NCBI GenBank assembly: GCA_025617745.1 | Contig: CM046853.1 | Span: 57,559,233 to 57,623,232, forward strand | Reading direction: 5' to 3' | DNA: 64,000 bases | Source of the DNA: Heliocidaris erythrogramma | Lineage: Eukaryota; Echinodermata; Echinoidea; Camarodonta; Echinometridae | In this document: positions 11,504 to 24,746 of the stretch, in pieces | How the letters are laid out: each line of letters opens with the position of its first letter | Position numbering within the stretch: position 1 is the first letter of the stretch | Made by a program: the position numbers and the translations under genes | Notes under the pieces: model-generated | Told to the model about the DNA's origin: nothing | Seen by the model: the letters and a program-made list of their open reading frames with translations, nothing else | Databases searched by the model: none

Positions 11504-13922
11504 GGCCCCCCAAAAAAAAAACCCACAAAAAACAACAAAACAACAAAACAAAACAAACTCTACATGAGACCTTTAAATGTTTATTAGGGACTAAAGAGCA
11601 TAAGGGTGAAAAGGGTCCAAGCCAACAATTAAGTGCGGATGTGTGCGTACTAGTACATCAACTCTAAAATTGTTTTTACTTTTATGAATATGGTATTTCA
11701 ACTTTCAATATTTCTTTATGAAAGTGGTATTTAAAGCTTATACTTTGATTAAAGTACTGTAAACGTGGAATATTTCGCGGTGTGGAAATTTTCACATATT
11801 TCGCGCAGCAAAATATTTGTGTGAATAGTTATATATATTGTTTTGCCCATGAGTCTAGCGTGAAATCAAAAACACATGAAATTCACCTTACTTGGCCAAG
11901 CGTGAAAGATTCCACTTCTACAGTATACTGCAATGGGCTTAAGCAAATTTCTCCTATATGTCTTCTAATCACCATGAATAATAATTGCGGAACAGTCACT
12001 ATCTCTCTGAAAAAAAAATGAAAAGCAAGGATTATTAGATCTGACTCTATTTGATTATCTCGACAAGTACTTAAGGTTATGAATCTCTGAGAAATGATAC
12101 ACTTTTTTTTAATGATAATCTGGATTTCTGGTAATTGGTAATTGGTAATGACAAAATCAAATGACAATTTCACTGATTGCTCAAGACGACAAATTAATGA
12201 AATCTGCCAAACAATTGTGGCAGAAAATGTATATCAGCTGAGTAATGTGCAAAGGAAGAAAAAGAAATCAAGCTTATACTTCAAATGTATGCACTTAACA
12301 CTTGGTTTCTATGTGCAAATAGAGTTGTGATTTTCACTTTAACTTGATTTCCAGCCAGTTTACATCAGTTTGTTTATACTCTGCCAGCCCAAGTAGTCTA
12401 CATGTATATCGACTGCATAATAAACAATTCTAGATCAATTTAAGAAGATTTTTTTTTTCTAAGTGCAAATTCATTACGAGAACTCCAAATTAGGTTACAA
12501 AGGATCATGCCCTGAATGGCATAAACAAAGCCATTAATGTAATGTTGGTGTGGAGTCATTGGGGTGTCGAGCCTTTCCCTGCAGATCTAGCATCACCAAG
12601 GAAAGTCAATTGACTCAAAGAACCAAAGTAGAAGTGCCATCTTTCTATTACAAATAAACTGTATGATGCAAATTAATTGACACATCACTTAACTAAGAAA
12701 GCATATGTTACTGGACCAGAAAATATAACATGCTCACTCGGTTTGACAATGTTTAATTTGCTTGATGGGAACTGGTGCATTAACTCACTTTGGGAATTTC
12801 TAGGAAAATATACAGAATAGACTTTCAAGATTTTAAACTTTTTTTCTTCAAATTGGCCAACTTGATGTCATGTGGGTTGAAAAAAAATAAAGAAAGACTA
12901 AACCATTTACTCAATTTATATTTGTTAGCAAAAGATGAAGATAAAAGCTTATTCAAACAAATATCATTTCCATGAAAATTAGAGATACAAGATCTGAGGA
13001 GATAATATCAATTCAAATTGATTTGAATTTGTGCCTCTTCATTTCCTAGCAGATGTGATGTTTAAAGGTTTCATTTCTTTTCATTTGGAGACCCTTTATA
13101 TGTAAAGTAGTGTCGATTCGTCTTCATCAGCATTTACTTTGCCATTGGAAGGAACTTGTGGCCTGCCATACATTGATTGGGAGTATTTGAAATTTTCACC
13201 TCCGAATGGCTGAATAATTCAGTTTCAAACTGAAATAAGTAGGTGTTAATCAATCAACTTATTTTGTAACATAGTTTCCGATGTCCATGCATGATGTAGT
13301 CAATCCATGAACTTCCAAAGTGACCCACTTTCTGAGCGATGTCGTTACTGAGCTGATTTGGTATACAAATAATGTTTTTAAAGATGGTACCATGTCCGTC
13401 TTTCATATTTGTACATTTAGTTGTATGTTATTATTTTGTGTTTCACCATGTAAAGATATCTAAACTGGTCACTTTTCTCATTGTTTAAATCAAAGTGATT
13501 TATACATGTACCATATTTACACCAATGAGAACGACACCAGACCAAACAAAACATTACATTACACCGAATGGTCAAGAAGTGGTCGGTTTGCAGTCGGTTT
13601 GGCAGTGTGAATCAGGTATTACCTGTTAGATGGTCTGTGTAGAATTTTTGTAATGCATATCGATAAGATTGGAATCAAATGCATATATATCACGGACAGA
13701 TACACATGTTTACAGCATTGAACATGAAGGCTCTGTAGTTATTCAGGTGTTTTAGTCAATTTAGAAGCTCTGCTTATAATGGTGATTTTTAAAGAAATGT
13801 AATTATGTTTGCTTATTTTGTTTGTTTTTATGTTGGTGTTGTTTTGTGTGTTGTTGGTTGTTGTTTTGGGGTTTTGTTTTGTTTTGTTTAGTTTTTTTTT
13901 TTTTTTTGGGGGGGGGGGGTAG

Positions 13923-14048
13923 TTACAATCATGGGCACAAATCCAAACAGGAATTCTATTCAAGTGGGGGGACACACCTGGATGCAACAATGGGGTGTCC
14001 CCCCCCCCACTTGAATAGAATTCCTGTTTGGATTTGCGCCCATGGTTA
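13923..14048. repeat. Foldback repeat with ~48-bp arms
   Basis: The left arm, about 13928-13974 and containing AAATCCAAACAGGAATTC, pairs with the right arm 13995-14046, containing GAATTCCTGTTTGGATTT. Only a few mismatches and a difference in poly(G)/poly(C) length separate the arms. The loop is about 20 bases. Very similar arms suggest a recent event or ongoing correction. Confidence 0.85.
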
Positions 14049-15399
14049 CAATATATTAACATCTTAAACTCGGATAAGATATAATGAATAATCTTTGACC
14101 ATGAAGAAACAATAAAATGTTTCTTTTCTTTTATGTTTATGATAATCACTGTGCCTGTGCACTGTGAGACGCATTTGTGCTGGAGGAAGAATTGCACAAT
14201 AATGAATTATTCAGGAGGACTTCTTTTCCATGTTGTAGACATATGGCAGGATATAAGGGACCTGATCACTTCATAGAATCAATTACACAAATTAGATTTT
14301 TATCAGAGACGTTTGCTACCGTGGGATAATCCCTCAGTTACAGTGCCTCCACTTTGAAAGTGTGAGCTTTCATATTTAGTTCTTATCACAACATCGATGT
14401 GCTTTTGTAAAACCTCGACTGTCAAAGATTTCCGAAAGCTTTGCAGATTACCGCAAAAATTATCCCATCGCTCTCGCATCTTCACCTCATCATTAGCTTA
14501 TGACTGCTTGTTTTTGGAATAATATCTCGTGTTCCATTCGGAGACTGGGAAGGCCCAGAAGTCAAAGGAGGAGCAGTCAAACATGAAATCAACCCCTTGA
14601 GAGAGACTCCATTTGTCACTTGAGGGGAAATCATTGGAGTTTATCGATCGCAACCAAAGCTTGACAGTTTCTAAAGTGAGCAGCACTTAGGCTGAAACAG
14701 GAGGTGCAGTCACAGAATGAAGTCACTGCATCCCCCTGATGGACTCTCATCATCATCGTCTTCATCACACCCATCACACCTCCAAGCACCGTTATGCAAT
14801 GAGACAGATATGGATTGTTAGCAAAAAACACAAGTGGATTTCATAGCACCCTTCACTGGCCATATCTGCTTCATTTTCCTCGAGATGATGCATCTACAAT
14901 TACTTCCTCTCCTGTTCTTTTTTTTTGTTGCATCAATCTACTGCTTTCATCCTTTTTTTTATCTTACTGGTACTCTTTTTAGGGATGAGAATTATTTATA
15001 GTTTGTCATTTGAAAAAAGTATTGACTTTTGACATTCTTGTTTTATCTTTGGACATCCTGATTGAAGTGATGGTTGATTTGGTAAATATGTTTTTAAAGT
15101 TCAACTTCTCCTTGTCAAATCTAGCAAATATTTGACTATGCTTTGACTAGATAATGGGCCAGAGACATAAAAAAATGTGCCGTAAATGATTTTCTATATA
15201 AACATCTGACTTAAAAATAGAACACTGAGAATGATGTGCAGTATTTGAGTGGTTCACTTAAAATTAAAATCAATAATAAATTAATAGTAAATCATTGATG
15301 TATATGAGATATGTTGTATGTGCTTATAACATTCCTATGTGCTTCTGAAGGGGTTTGGATATTAGTACCGGAAGTTTTACAGTGCTTTTTAAGGAATAA

Positions 15400-15560
15400 A
15401 TCCTGCTAGGTACTCATTTAAAACCTGGGTGGAGAGAGTCTACTGTTAATGAAATGCCTTGTCTAAGGACAAACACATCAGCTAGAGATTTGAACCCTCA
15501 AAATTTTGATTGAGACTTCAAGTGAATGTTCTGCTCTACCACATCACTCAGACCTCACAT
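15400..15560 (-). repeat. tRNA-derived SINE-like piece
   Basis: On the minus strand, TGGTAGAGCAGAA fits a pol III A box and GGTTCAAATCT, about 40 bases on, fits a B box. The flank (GGTACTCATTTAAAACCTGG, then CTTGTCTAAGGACA) is the kind of conserved segment joined to this tRNA-like part in dispersed repeats of marine animals. It is too diverged to be a working tRNA: the acceptor stem does not pair. Confidence 0.5.
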
Positions 15561-17761
15561 TGGTAAACATATCCACATGGTTAACCTCACCTGTCTGGTG
15601 TTTATGTGGAAAGGTATTGCAGTGAGGAACCAGACAGACACATTAGAAAAATGATGGGGGAATTAATGATGCTTTTCCAATACCTGAGATAAATATAGAT
15701 ATTAGAACACTAATGCGAAGTGACCTCATTCGCTCAATGTTCAGACATTATTCCATTAAAGTGACGTCCGTTTGATATTTGATGCCTTACAAAGTGGCTT
15801 CTTGAAAGAAACCTCTCTTTCTCCAGTGGCAGCGAGATCCATTTTTGTGAGTACGTAGAATAATTTCAAGGATCTCTGTTATTCGAACATTATGCCGAGA
15901 GGCAGTAAAGTGTACTCGGTGTGGATAGAATCACGGGACCTTGATATTCACTGCCACTAGTAATCATGCCTAGATAGGGAAGCAGTAGAACTACTTATGG
16001 AATCCCTGTGGGTATTCTGGGTGGGATTTCTTGAAATGTTTTAATGTTGTACATGTAAAAACATATTTTTTCCCCCTTTAGGAGATCAAATCACATTCAG
16101 TTTATACTCTGATGCACCTGTTCAGTTCTTGTATTTGTTATGTTATGGTATCCTAAAAAAAAAACCCAGATAAGAATGCAGACATAAGCAAAGTGACTAT
16201 GGTTGTTGGGAAGGGAGTATAGATTATTCATTAGACATGTTTGAAATACATGTATCAAGCACATTTACTGCTTTTTATTAGTCAGTCATTCTTCAGTGTC
16301 TGTACATGAATTAGATTTACCTTGTTAAGTTGGTTTGTCAGTGAATGAAAAGAAATCAAATGTATTACCATTCTGCTCTCTTCCCATCTCCCTCCTCAGT
16401 TTTCCTTCCAAACACATGTAATTTTATAAAACAGTGATGTAGATGCCAAATATATACATGTACACTTTGAAATACTGGCAATTCCTGTGGTAATTCACTT
16501 AGTGCCTTGAAATGTTTGTACTTGATTTCAATTCCAATGATTTGAGGAGGGTCTGAGATTGAAAAATCCCATGTTTGCTGAAAATTAGTATTTTGACTTT
16601 GTACACGTAGCACATGGCATTTGAAAGATCAGTCGCCCTTTTCCGTGAAACTGTATGTTTATTGAATAATTCTGTGGAAGGTATTCATGCGATGTGCATC
16701 ACTGAGGAAGAGAGTTGCAGAAGTCATACAAATCTAATTGAATATCTTCATCCTATACTAGCATCCCTCTTTCTTTAATTCATTTAACTCTTTCAGTGCC
16801 GATGGCACGTATATGTGACAGATAGACTTGTCATTTGCATTCATCAATTGCTCGACCACAGGAAAGGTATATGGTTGTCAATGTATATCAAAATTTTTAG
16901 CATAAATCAAGCATTCTAAATATATGATTATAATTATATGCTACCATAGAAATTTTCAGAGAAAATTGCAGATTCTTAAAAAGATATTACCTTATTTCCA
17001 CATTAAACAATAGTAAACAAATGAGAAACCAAAAAGTAACGGACAAAAAGGAAACTCAAATGTAATTTTCAATAAGTCTTATGCATAAAGTTGGGTAAAG
17101 TAATAATGTTTGGTATCATAAGAAATGGTAATAAATTTCCTTTTTGTGAAATAAAAGATAGCTATTGAAGTGGAGACATTTGAAAAGTAAGTATTCATCA
17201 CATTTTGGTAAAATTTGGAAGAGAGCTAAAACCCTTGGCACAGTAAGAGTTAAGATGCACCTATATCTGGTTCACTTCTGTGTGATAGTCACATCTTCTT
17301 TTTTCCTGGAAAGCTGTTGCTGGGTGACATTGAGTCAGCTAAATATCTTAGTCATAATTTTCTACCATGCATGCCTTAGTCATAATCTTATCCCATGTAC
17401 ACCTGGGTTTTAGGGAGAGAAAATGTTGCTTTTTATTTCATGTATGATATTGTAGGATAGCCATGACTGCTAAAAGTTTGGTTTATTTTTTTTCATTTTT
17501 TAATACAATATTTAGAGAAGTTTTCTTCAAAATATTGAATATCTGTAGGATGATACTTTGTAATAGGGAAGGCTTTGGTGTGAAGACATGTATGAACCTT
17601 CATATCATCAATGTGCATTTTGGTGTGTGTGTGTTTATATGGAGGTTTTTGACATTTACTGGCATCAAAGCACATCTTCAGTTATGTTTTAGTCAGGATC
17701 AAAGAAAAACATTGCCCAGTTTCACTGTCATATTCTACCTTTCTCAGTTAACTAACATTAA

Positions 17762-17822
17762 ACCCTCTCTCTCTGTGTGTCTCTCTCTCTCTCTTTCCCT
17801 CTCTTTCTCCCTTTCTCTGTCT
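17762..17822. repeat. (CT)n microsatellite
   Basis: CTCTCTCTGTGTGTCTCTCT followed by CTTT variants. Confidence 0.85.
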
Positions 17823-17930
17823 TGCAATCATATGTTCTCTATCACTCCCCCCTAAATTTACTTCTTACCTTTTTCTCCCATTTTTTTCCCATTTTTTCCC
17901 AGTCTCTTTGTCTTTTAGTCCTCTTTCTAA

Positions 17931-18103
17931 AGGGCTAGTCACATTTGTCTGACCACGAAGACATGATTTTCAATTAAAGGTACACCTTATTATATGGTGT
18001 GTACGTGTGAGTATGCTCTTGTCTGATAATAGTAGGACAGCTCTCGGGTGTACCTTTAATAAAAGAATCTCATTATCATTATCGGACAAATGTGACTGTC
18101 CCT
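17931..18103. mobile_element. Foldback MITE, AGGG ends, TTAA-type target
   Basis: Inverted ends AGGGCTAGTCACATTTGTC (left) and, from the right inward, AGGGACAGTCACATTTGTCC. The pairing continues inward through the shared TTAAAGGTACACC. TTAA follows the right end (18104-18107) and CTAA precedes the left. Target site and AGGG terminus match the element at 25880. TTAA targets are typical of piggyBac-type transposons, which is the likely but unproven source. Confidence 0.65.
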
Positions 18104-19264
18104 TTAAACTAATCTTCATATGTCATTTCCCGTGCCCTCTCCAATCTTTAATTCTTCTTCCTAGAAGAAGAGCCATCTGGTACCAGAAGCAGTGTACTTT
18201 CCTACCAATTATCCAATGTGTCGTTTTCTACACCTGCAATTAAGCAGAGTGGGTAAATTATTCAGCTCTGACCGATTCCTTATATACCAACTTTCGAGAA
18301 AGACAACACCCTTGATTTTAAGAAATTCATTTGAAGTAATTAGATGGTTCACTTCTTACATACTCCGAGCTCTGATAGGATATCTTGTTGTGAAAGACAC
18401 GATAAAAGGTAACAAATTCAACACATGCAATTAGAGGAAGTTGTTAAAGTGGAAACGGTTCGCGCTAGTTTAAGAGCGGCATTTATGAAAAAGCAGTAAT
18501 ATTTCCATTGAAAAATCCCCTGAAGTATTATAGTTATATTACATTCATAATCATTACCAGCTTCCAAGCAGCACGATGACTGCGTGCTGTATTAAACAGT
18601 GTCCTAATGTCTTCGCCGTAAGGCAGTGATTAAACGTTGAGCTAATCACTTCATTAAATGAACAAGTTCCAGTCAATGGGTTCGCTAATGGTTTTGACAG
18701 CCAAACAGAGGGTCGGGCACTGTGTATGAAATTCGACGCTAATTTGCCAGAGCCACGATATTAGCTCATTGCCCTTACTCGCCGTTGATAACTTTCCTAA
18801 TACCATGAACTTCATGAGTAAAACATTATCTGTTTTAACAGTTCACAGCAATTACATACGGGCATAGCAGTCAGGAGTATTGTGAGAATATTTTAAATGA
18901 ATTGGGGGGGGGTGAGGGGGAGGAGGATATTTGGCTGGCATGGTTGACAAGTTTTGCAGAGAATTTCCTACGATCTAAAGAAAAGAAGGGGAAAAAGGGA
19001 GTCTTCATTTTTTTAAATTTGCAGGCAGCAGTGACAGAATTTTAAATGCGGGGAGGGGATGCAGGATGGTAAACCCGTCCCCACACATTCAACATTTAGC
19101 GACGCCCTTGGCTCGAGTTCATTCCCCCATTTTTTTTCTTCAAGACAAGCATGAAGTCATTGCACCCGTCTTTAGAACTAGGTCATCTGTGGCTTATGAT
19201 CAAAGCACAAGCGAACGGAGTTAATTCGTTAAAGTGAAAATTTTGGGGACGGGTTGTGTTGCAC

Positions 19265-19312
19265 TAGACCCCCCCCCCCTTTTTTTTTTTTTTCTCTCGC
19301 TCTCTCTTTCGC
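19265..19312. repeat. Poly(C)-poly(T)-(CT) compound tract
   Basis: About 13 C, then about 15 T, then CTCTCGCTCTCTCTTTCG. Confidence 0.85.
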
Positions 19313-19549
19313 ACTCTCTGCCTATCGTGTTATTTGTCTTTGAAACTTCCTAAAGCGGCAAATCACGCCAGATAGGTATTTCACTATGTCTGATTCGGTC
19401 ATTACTTTTGGTTATGGGAAGATTTCTACCAGAAAATATGAATATACCCCCTCTCTCTAGTGTCTATTTTATTTTTTGTCTGCACCTTCCACGTTTCTTT
19501 TTACAATATCTCTCTTTGTGTATCTGTTACTCCTTCACTCCGTGTTCTA

Positions 19550-19614
19550 TCTCTTCTATTCTCTCTTTCTCACTTTCTTTTCTTTCTCTTTTTCCCTTCA
19601 TTTCCCTTCCCTTC

Positions 19615-19646
<32 letters not shown>

Positions 19647-19665
19647 GCCTCTCCTTCATTTTGGA
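19550..19665. repeat. T/C-rich region ending in poly(C)-(CT)n
   Basis: Diverged TTTCTC runs lead to about 13 C and then (CT) for 30 bases. Confidence 0.85.
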
Positions 19666-20723
19666 TTCACCTCTCTTCCTTGGTCCAAGTCGGGCGAATT
19701 GGTCACGGTCACATAGCATTCCCTAAACAATATTCGCAATTATAAGGGCGAAAAATTCCTTGTATCCTTTTTTTTTTTTGCTTGAAGTTGAGGTGCGAGA
19801 TTGCACAAGATTGCGTATACATTGTTGTCATCGTATCCCCATGCAGTGTACGAAGAGGACGCCTGCATGGTTACTTCATTTTACCTGACTAGAACAATCC
19901 GAAAACATTGCGGGACCACACAGTAAATAGTAAAGGAGGTTCCGATCCTCCACCAATTATTACCGAGTATCAAACTTTTTTTCTTTCTTTTATTGGGTGC
20001 TCCTTGCAGGCGTCACAGGAAGACTTTAGAAGTGGGGGTGATCAGTTAGCGAGTAAATGGCCATGGCGTGGGTGCACTTGCATTTAAAAAGACGGATGCT
20101 CGATCACCCTGAGCCCCTTCTTTACCATGGGTCAAGTCTCTAGGGAAGCTGATTATGTTTTTTTGAAAAATGAAAACAGTTTGACAGTCTCTGTTAGCCA
20201 TTGTTTTATATAGATTTTGTGCGTATATGACACCAATCTTATTCAGTATTGTTCTCACCCAATTTGACAAGATGGTATCTGGCCTTTTTACAACGTTTGC
20301 GGTATTTTCATAACGGTTATTCTGTTAATCCCGTCACAGGGTTCTTTCTTTTAAGTAGCCCAGAATGAAATAAACGATTATTACTAGGAACACGGACCAT
20401 ACTTGAACGGTAGAACCAAGTACTATCTGCATAAAATGGGACTTTCTTTTTCCTTTGCGAAGCATGCCAAGTACAACAAGGTACTCTAAAATGAGCAGGA
20501 GACGATAGAAAATAGAACAGTTCGCCCGTGATATCAGCTGAGGTTCAATAATGCAGTATGTTGAATGACATCATCATCATCATTATCAACGCATGCCACC
20601 ACCCCTGTAACTCGCCGATAGCTAATCAGACTTGCGAGTATCGCGCCTTTACATTACCGTGACGTCACAAAACAAATGTAACCGCGTGAACCAATAACCT
20701 CAAATAAAACTGCCGATATACAT

Positions 20724-20790
20724 TCTCTTTCTCCCTATTTCTCTTTCTTTCTTTCTCTCTCTCTTTTATCTTTCTTTCTCTTCTCACCCC
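20724..20790. repeat. (CT)/(CTTT)n tract
   Basis: TCTCTTTC and CTTTCTTT repeats; no other feature. Confidence 0.8.
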
Positions 20791-21385
20791 ACCGTTTCCT
20801 TCTCTATCACGTGACCAAAGACGATTGCTGCTATGGATCTATGAAATGGCTCTCTTATTCAAGATCATGAGTGATGGAAAAAATTGCAGTATATAATGTT
20901 ATCGAGTTTGGAAATCAGAACATTGTTGGGTGAGTTTTGAGGTGAATTGAAGTCATTTTACTGGAATGGACTTGATTTTTATGATATTTTCCACGTCATT
21001 GTAACGTTAGATTGATATATCTGCTCATACAGTTTATTTTGTGCTCATTCGATGAATGTCTGACGTTCCCATTTATCTTCTACGTCGGTGCTTTGTAGAA
21101 TTGCTATCGGCATGAGATGTGAACATGTTTGATTGGTTGTTTCCCTTTAATGATACATATTACTTATACGTAAACCTAGGTCGTCGTTATTTCCATGTAT
21201 ATCTTTGTATTCATTGAATGTGTTTATGGTCATTGTGGGTTTTTTAGCGGAATCTGGAGGCAACATCAGAATCTGTCAGTTCTCTTCATATGTACCAGCT
21301 TACACATATATTGCATGAATAGCATCGATACAGAGGATCTGTAACATGCATAATTATTTTATGACTATCGAATAGTAATAATGAT

Positions 21386-21560
21386 AATTGCTGTTTCTTA
21401 TATAGCGCCTTACCAGTTACACTGTAACCAACCAAAAGCCCCAGTCAAAAGGGGGAGTATCATATTTATTTATTTATTTATTTATTCTGTGTTATTTATA
21501 CAGGGTAGTTTCTTCAGTACATAAAAACTGCTTTGCAAGAGAGCCCTGTAAGTTATCATT
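21386..21560 (-). mobile_element. Two adjacent retroposon 3' ends, minus strand
   Basis: Read on the minus strand, one piece ends GGCGCTATATAAGAAAC then an ATTATTACT-like tail (21386-21418). This is the same GCGCTATATAAA 3' motif seen at 45880. The second piece reads GGGCTCTCTTGCAAAGCAG, ACTACCCTGTATAAATA, then (AAATA)n at 21464-21484. Both are short 5'-truncated LINE or SINE ends. Confidence 0.55.
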
Positions 21561-22989
21561 GATTTCAACATACTGCTTTTAATATCCGCGAGAATTAATA
21601 TTAATTTCCAATCGTCAGACGTCATTTGTCAAAGAATGAAAGATCCAGTCTTTTATACGGTTAGAACTGACGGAACAATGTATTTAATCATATACAGATC
21701 AATAATGATGAGCCTGTTCACGTCAGAATAACAAAAGAGGATCCCGATGCATTATATAGTATCTCTGAGACAGTTGATGCGTCGTAAAGCGGAATAGAGA
21801 CCATTGTCAGCTGTACACGCAATACTCCTTTTGTCTTTGGCACACTTAATGATACCAATCATTGCGAAACTTTTGGACAAGGTTGTACCATTGTATTTGT
21901 CGACACGATTCGGTGTGTCCCATTGTACGCATTTGCTTGGATATTCACATAATAAAATAGTTCTCCTTCAACAAATGATTCGTAAAACTTGTACGAAATC
22001 ACCATACAAATCATAGTTGAAGAAAATAAAATGAAGGAAATAAAACGATCAAACCTCTTCAGGCACTTAAGTCAAGCTACCGTTCAAACTTTGAGGGCTG
22101 TGACACAAAATTATTACGACGTGGTACATAATAGATATCACCCTAATCAATATAGGGGGAAAATCGGCCAGTATATTTTTAAAATGTATTTCTAGATGAT
22201 TTGTGTAATTATTCGGTGTTGATTCAAAATAAAACACAGAAAACGATAAAGGTAAATTTCTTGATACAATGAACGATTATTAGTGTTCTTGAAACGTAAT
22301 TACGTTTAAGGATGTCAAGAAAGATTTATGTACATTGAACAGTAATTATTCTCGGTTTCCGTGGAATGAGTTGATAGTAACTTTGAACTGAAAATTATGG
22401 TGCGGTGTCCATCGGAATTAATGGGGAAGTAAGAAGAGTGATGTTGTGTTTCGTTCTCTCGCTTCAAAGAGAAATCCATGCTTTTAAAAATAGTTTCATC
22501 TTTAATTCCGTATGAAGTGTGCTGAGAGTCAGAAAAGCTCTTTATAATGTTTAGAGTAAGTATAAGTTAATGTCATTCTGGCTTTGTAATGATGTTTTCT
22601 TCTTATTTTTTTCAACAGTAGCGATAAATTTTAAAATCGGTATAGTTGGTTATTTTAGACTCCCTTTTCGTTTAAATAATAAAACAAAAAAGGAAACAGT
22701 TCCATGACTGTTGTTTACTCAACTGAAGCGTCTTGTGTTCGAGATAATCTTTAATCATGTTAATGCATCTTCCAGCTTACGTGTACCCTGAGGATTATGT
22801 TTAGCTTGATTTTATTTTTATAACGATCTCACTGTGGGTAGACTTGTGGAAAGGTTCATCTTGATTCTGTGACATGCTATGATTATTTTGTCCTAGAAAT
22901 GATTTTAAAATAGTTTGAAGATTTGCGATAATTCACGCTCATGTTACTCAGGTAATATTCTATGATAAGCCTATTATTTTCTTTCAGTA

Positions 22990-24683
22990 AGTTAAATTAA
23001 TCATCATGTCAATATTCGACATCTACAGCTTTAATTCAATTTCTATATAATGTTTTAAATACGAAAGAAAATAAAGAAATAATGATAGGGCTCTTTCTAG
23101 ACTTGAGCAAAGCATTTGATTCATTAAACCATGATATACTATTAAGATAATTATATTGTTATGGAATAAGGGGAGTCAATTTAGAATGGTTTAAGAATTA
23201 TCTAGTCAATCGGCAACAGTTTGTGTAGATAATGTGAATTCAAAAGTATTTATTAGCAAATGTGGAGTACCCCAAGGGTCCATTCTTGGTCCATTACTCT
23301 TTACAATTTACGTTAACGATATGTGTAATATTTCAAAATTATTAAATTTTATCTTGTTTGCAGATGACACAATGCAGTGTGTTTATGTCACATAAAGATA
23401 TAGATATTTTACAATATAAACTTAATCAAGAACTTAATAAACTTGTTCATTGGTTGCAAATAAATAAATTATTTAATAAATTAGTTTTGAATATAAATAA
23501 AACACATTATATGGTATTCACAAATGTCCATCAGAACACTGCTAATTTTGTTGTTAAAATACAGGAAACTGAAATGGAACGTGTAACTAGATTAAAATTT
23601 CTGGGTGTAACTATTGATGAGAAATTTACATGGAATGAACACACTGGTGTCATATGTAACACTATATCTAAAAATATTGGCATTCTTAATAATGTAAAGT
23701 TTGTTCCCTAAGATATATTGTTAATGTTATACCATACGCTAATATCACCTTACTTCAATTATTGTATATTGATGTGGGCAAATTATAATGCCAAAAATAC
23801 TAATAGAGTATTTTAACTTCAAAAACGACCTATAAGAATTATTACACATAGCAAGTATTTAGCTCATACCACACCACTTTTTGCTCGTCTTAAAATTTTA
23901 ATATTCATGATATGTATAAACTTCAAAGTGCAATATTCATGTATATGTGTTTTCATAAATTTCGTTCAGGTTCTATTATGTCATATTTTAATTTGAATAC
24001 TTCAATACATAGTTATTTTACACAGAAATTACAATATTCCATGTGCAAGAACCACGTTATTTCAAAAATCCATATTTTATAATGGTCCGAAAATTTGGAA
24101 TGAAATACCGAATGATATCAAAAGTAGTTCATCATTGAATGTTTTTAAGAAAAAATATAAAATGTATTTACTTCAGACAAATTACATGCAATAACATATC
24201 TAGTAGGCATTTTGAGTGTGTGTGTGTGTGTGTGTGTATGTGAGTGTGCGTTTGTTTAGCATTATGTCCGAGGACATTTTCGGACAGAGAACAAAAAAAA
24301 AATCATGACAACAATGGTCCTCGGAAGCCGGACAATAGTCCTCGAACGTCGAACAATGAATTTATGCCTTATTCCGTCGACTGTCCGAGGACGAGTAACA
24401 ATAGAGGAACAATAATTGTCCTCGGAAGTAAAGCCATGTAAACGTGTGTGCGTATGTGTATGTGTTAGGGCACAATGTGTTTTACATACTGTATTTTATT
24501 CATGTACTATAGTTATGTATAACATGAGGTGCGGCTTCAATATAAGACTTTCTGCTGCATTTCTGCTGCATTTCCCTGAAATTTCTTAAGTATTTTATTG
24601 TTTCAATTGTTTTAATGTATTACATGTATTGTATTTGTAATGTTTTTTAATGAATTTTCTAAATAAAACTTGAATTAATTAAA
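22990..24683 (+). pseudogene. 5'-truncated, frameshifted CR1-like LINE (RT fragment)
   Basis: Conceptual translation in shifting frames shows reverse-transcriptase motifs: [60 protein letters not shown] and FADDT (catalytic YADD-type box). RVTRLKFLGVTIDEKFTW follows, and the thumb/C-terminal motif KIWNEIPNDIK lies near 24090. Stops and frameshifts occur after DILL, after NRQQFV and beside FADDT. The longest intact piece is 23358-23711. A 3' UTR with AATAAA runs to a TTGAATTAATT tail at about 24683. The 5' endonuclease part is absent, as usual for LINE truncation. The UTR is interrupted by the repeat at 24255-24437. The element is dead. Confidence 0.9.
24217..24437 (+). mobile_element. GTCCGAGGAC-rich repeat, copy 1, with (GT)n
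   Basis: A (GT) tract at 24217-24237 is followed by a ~183-bp unit (24255-24437) that matches 44124-44307 and 44347-44529. The unit contains five alternating-orientation forms of CCGAGGAC/GTCCTCGG. It is inserted in the 3' UTR of the LINE at 22990-24683, so it is younger than that LINE. It has no ORF. Confidence 0.8.
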
Positions 24684-24746
24684 TTGAATATCGAAGACTT
24701 TGCGAAAGGAAGAAAAGTCGTGTTTTAGATATTTGTAGCAACTATA

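Noticed and set aside
15485-15545. tRNA gene on the minus strand
   Set aside because: A- and B-box-like blocks are present but the acceptor and anticodon stems do not form; treated as SINE-derived.
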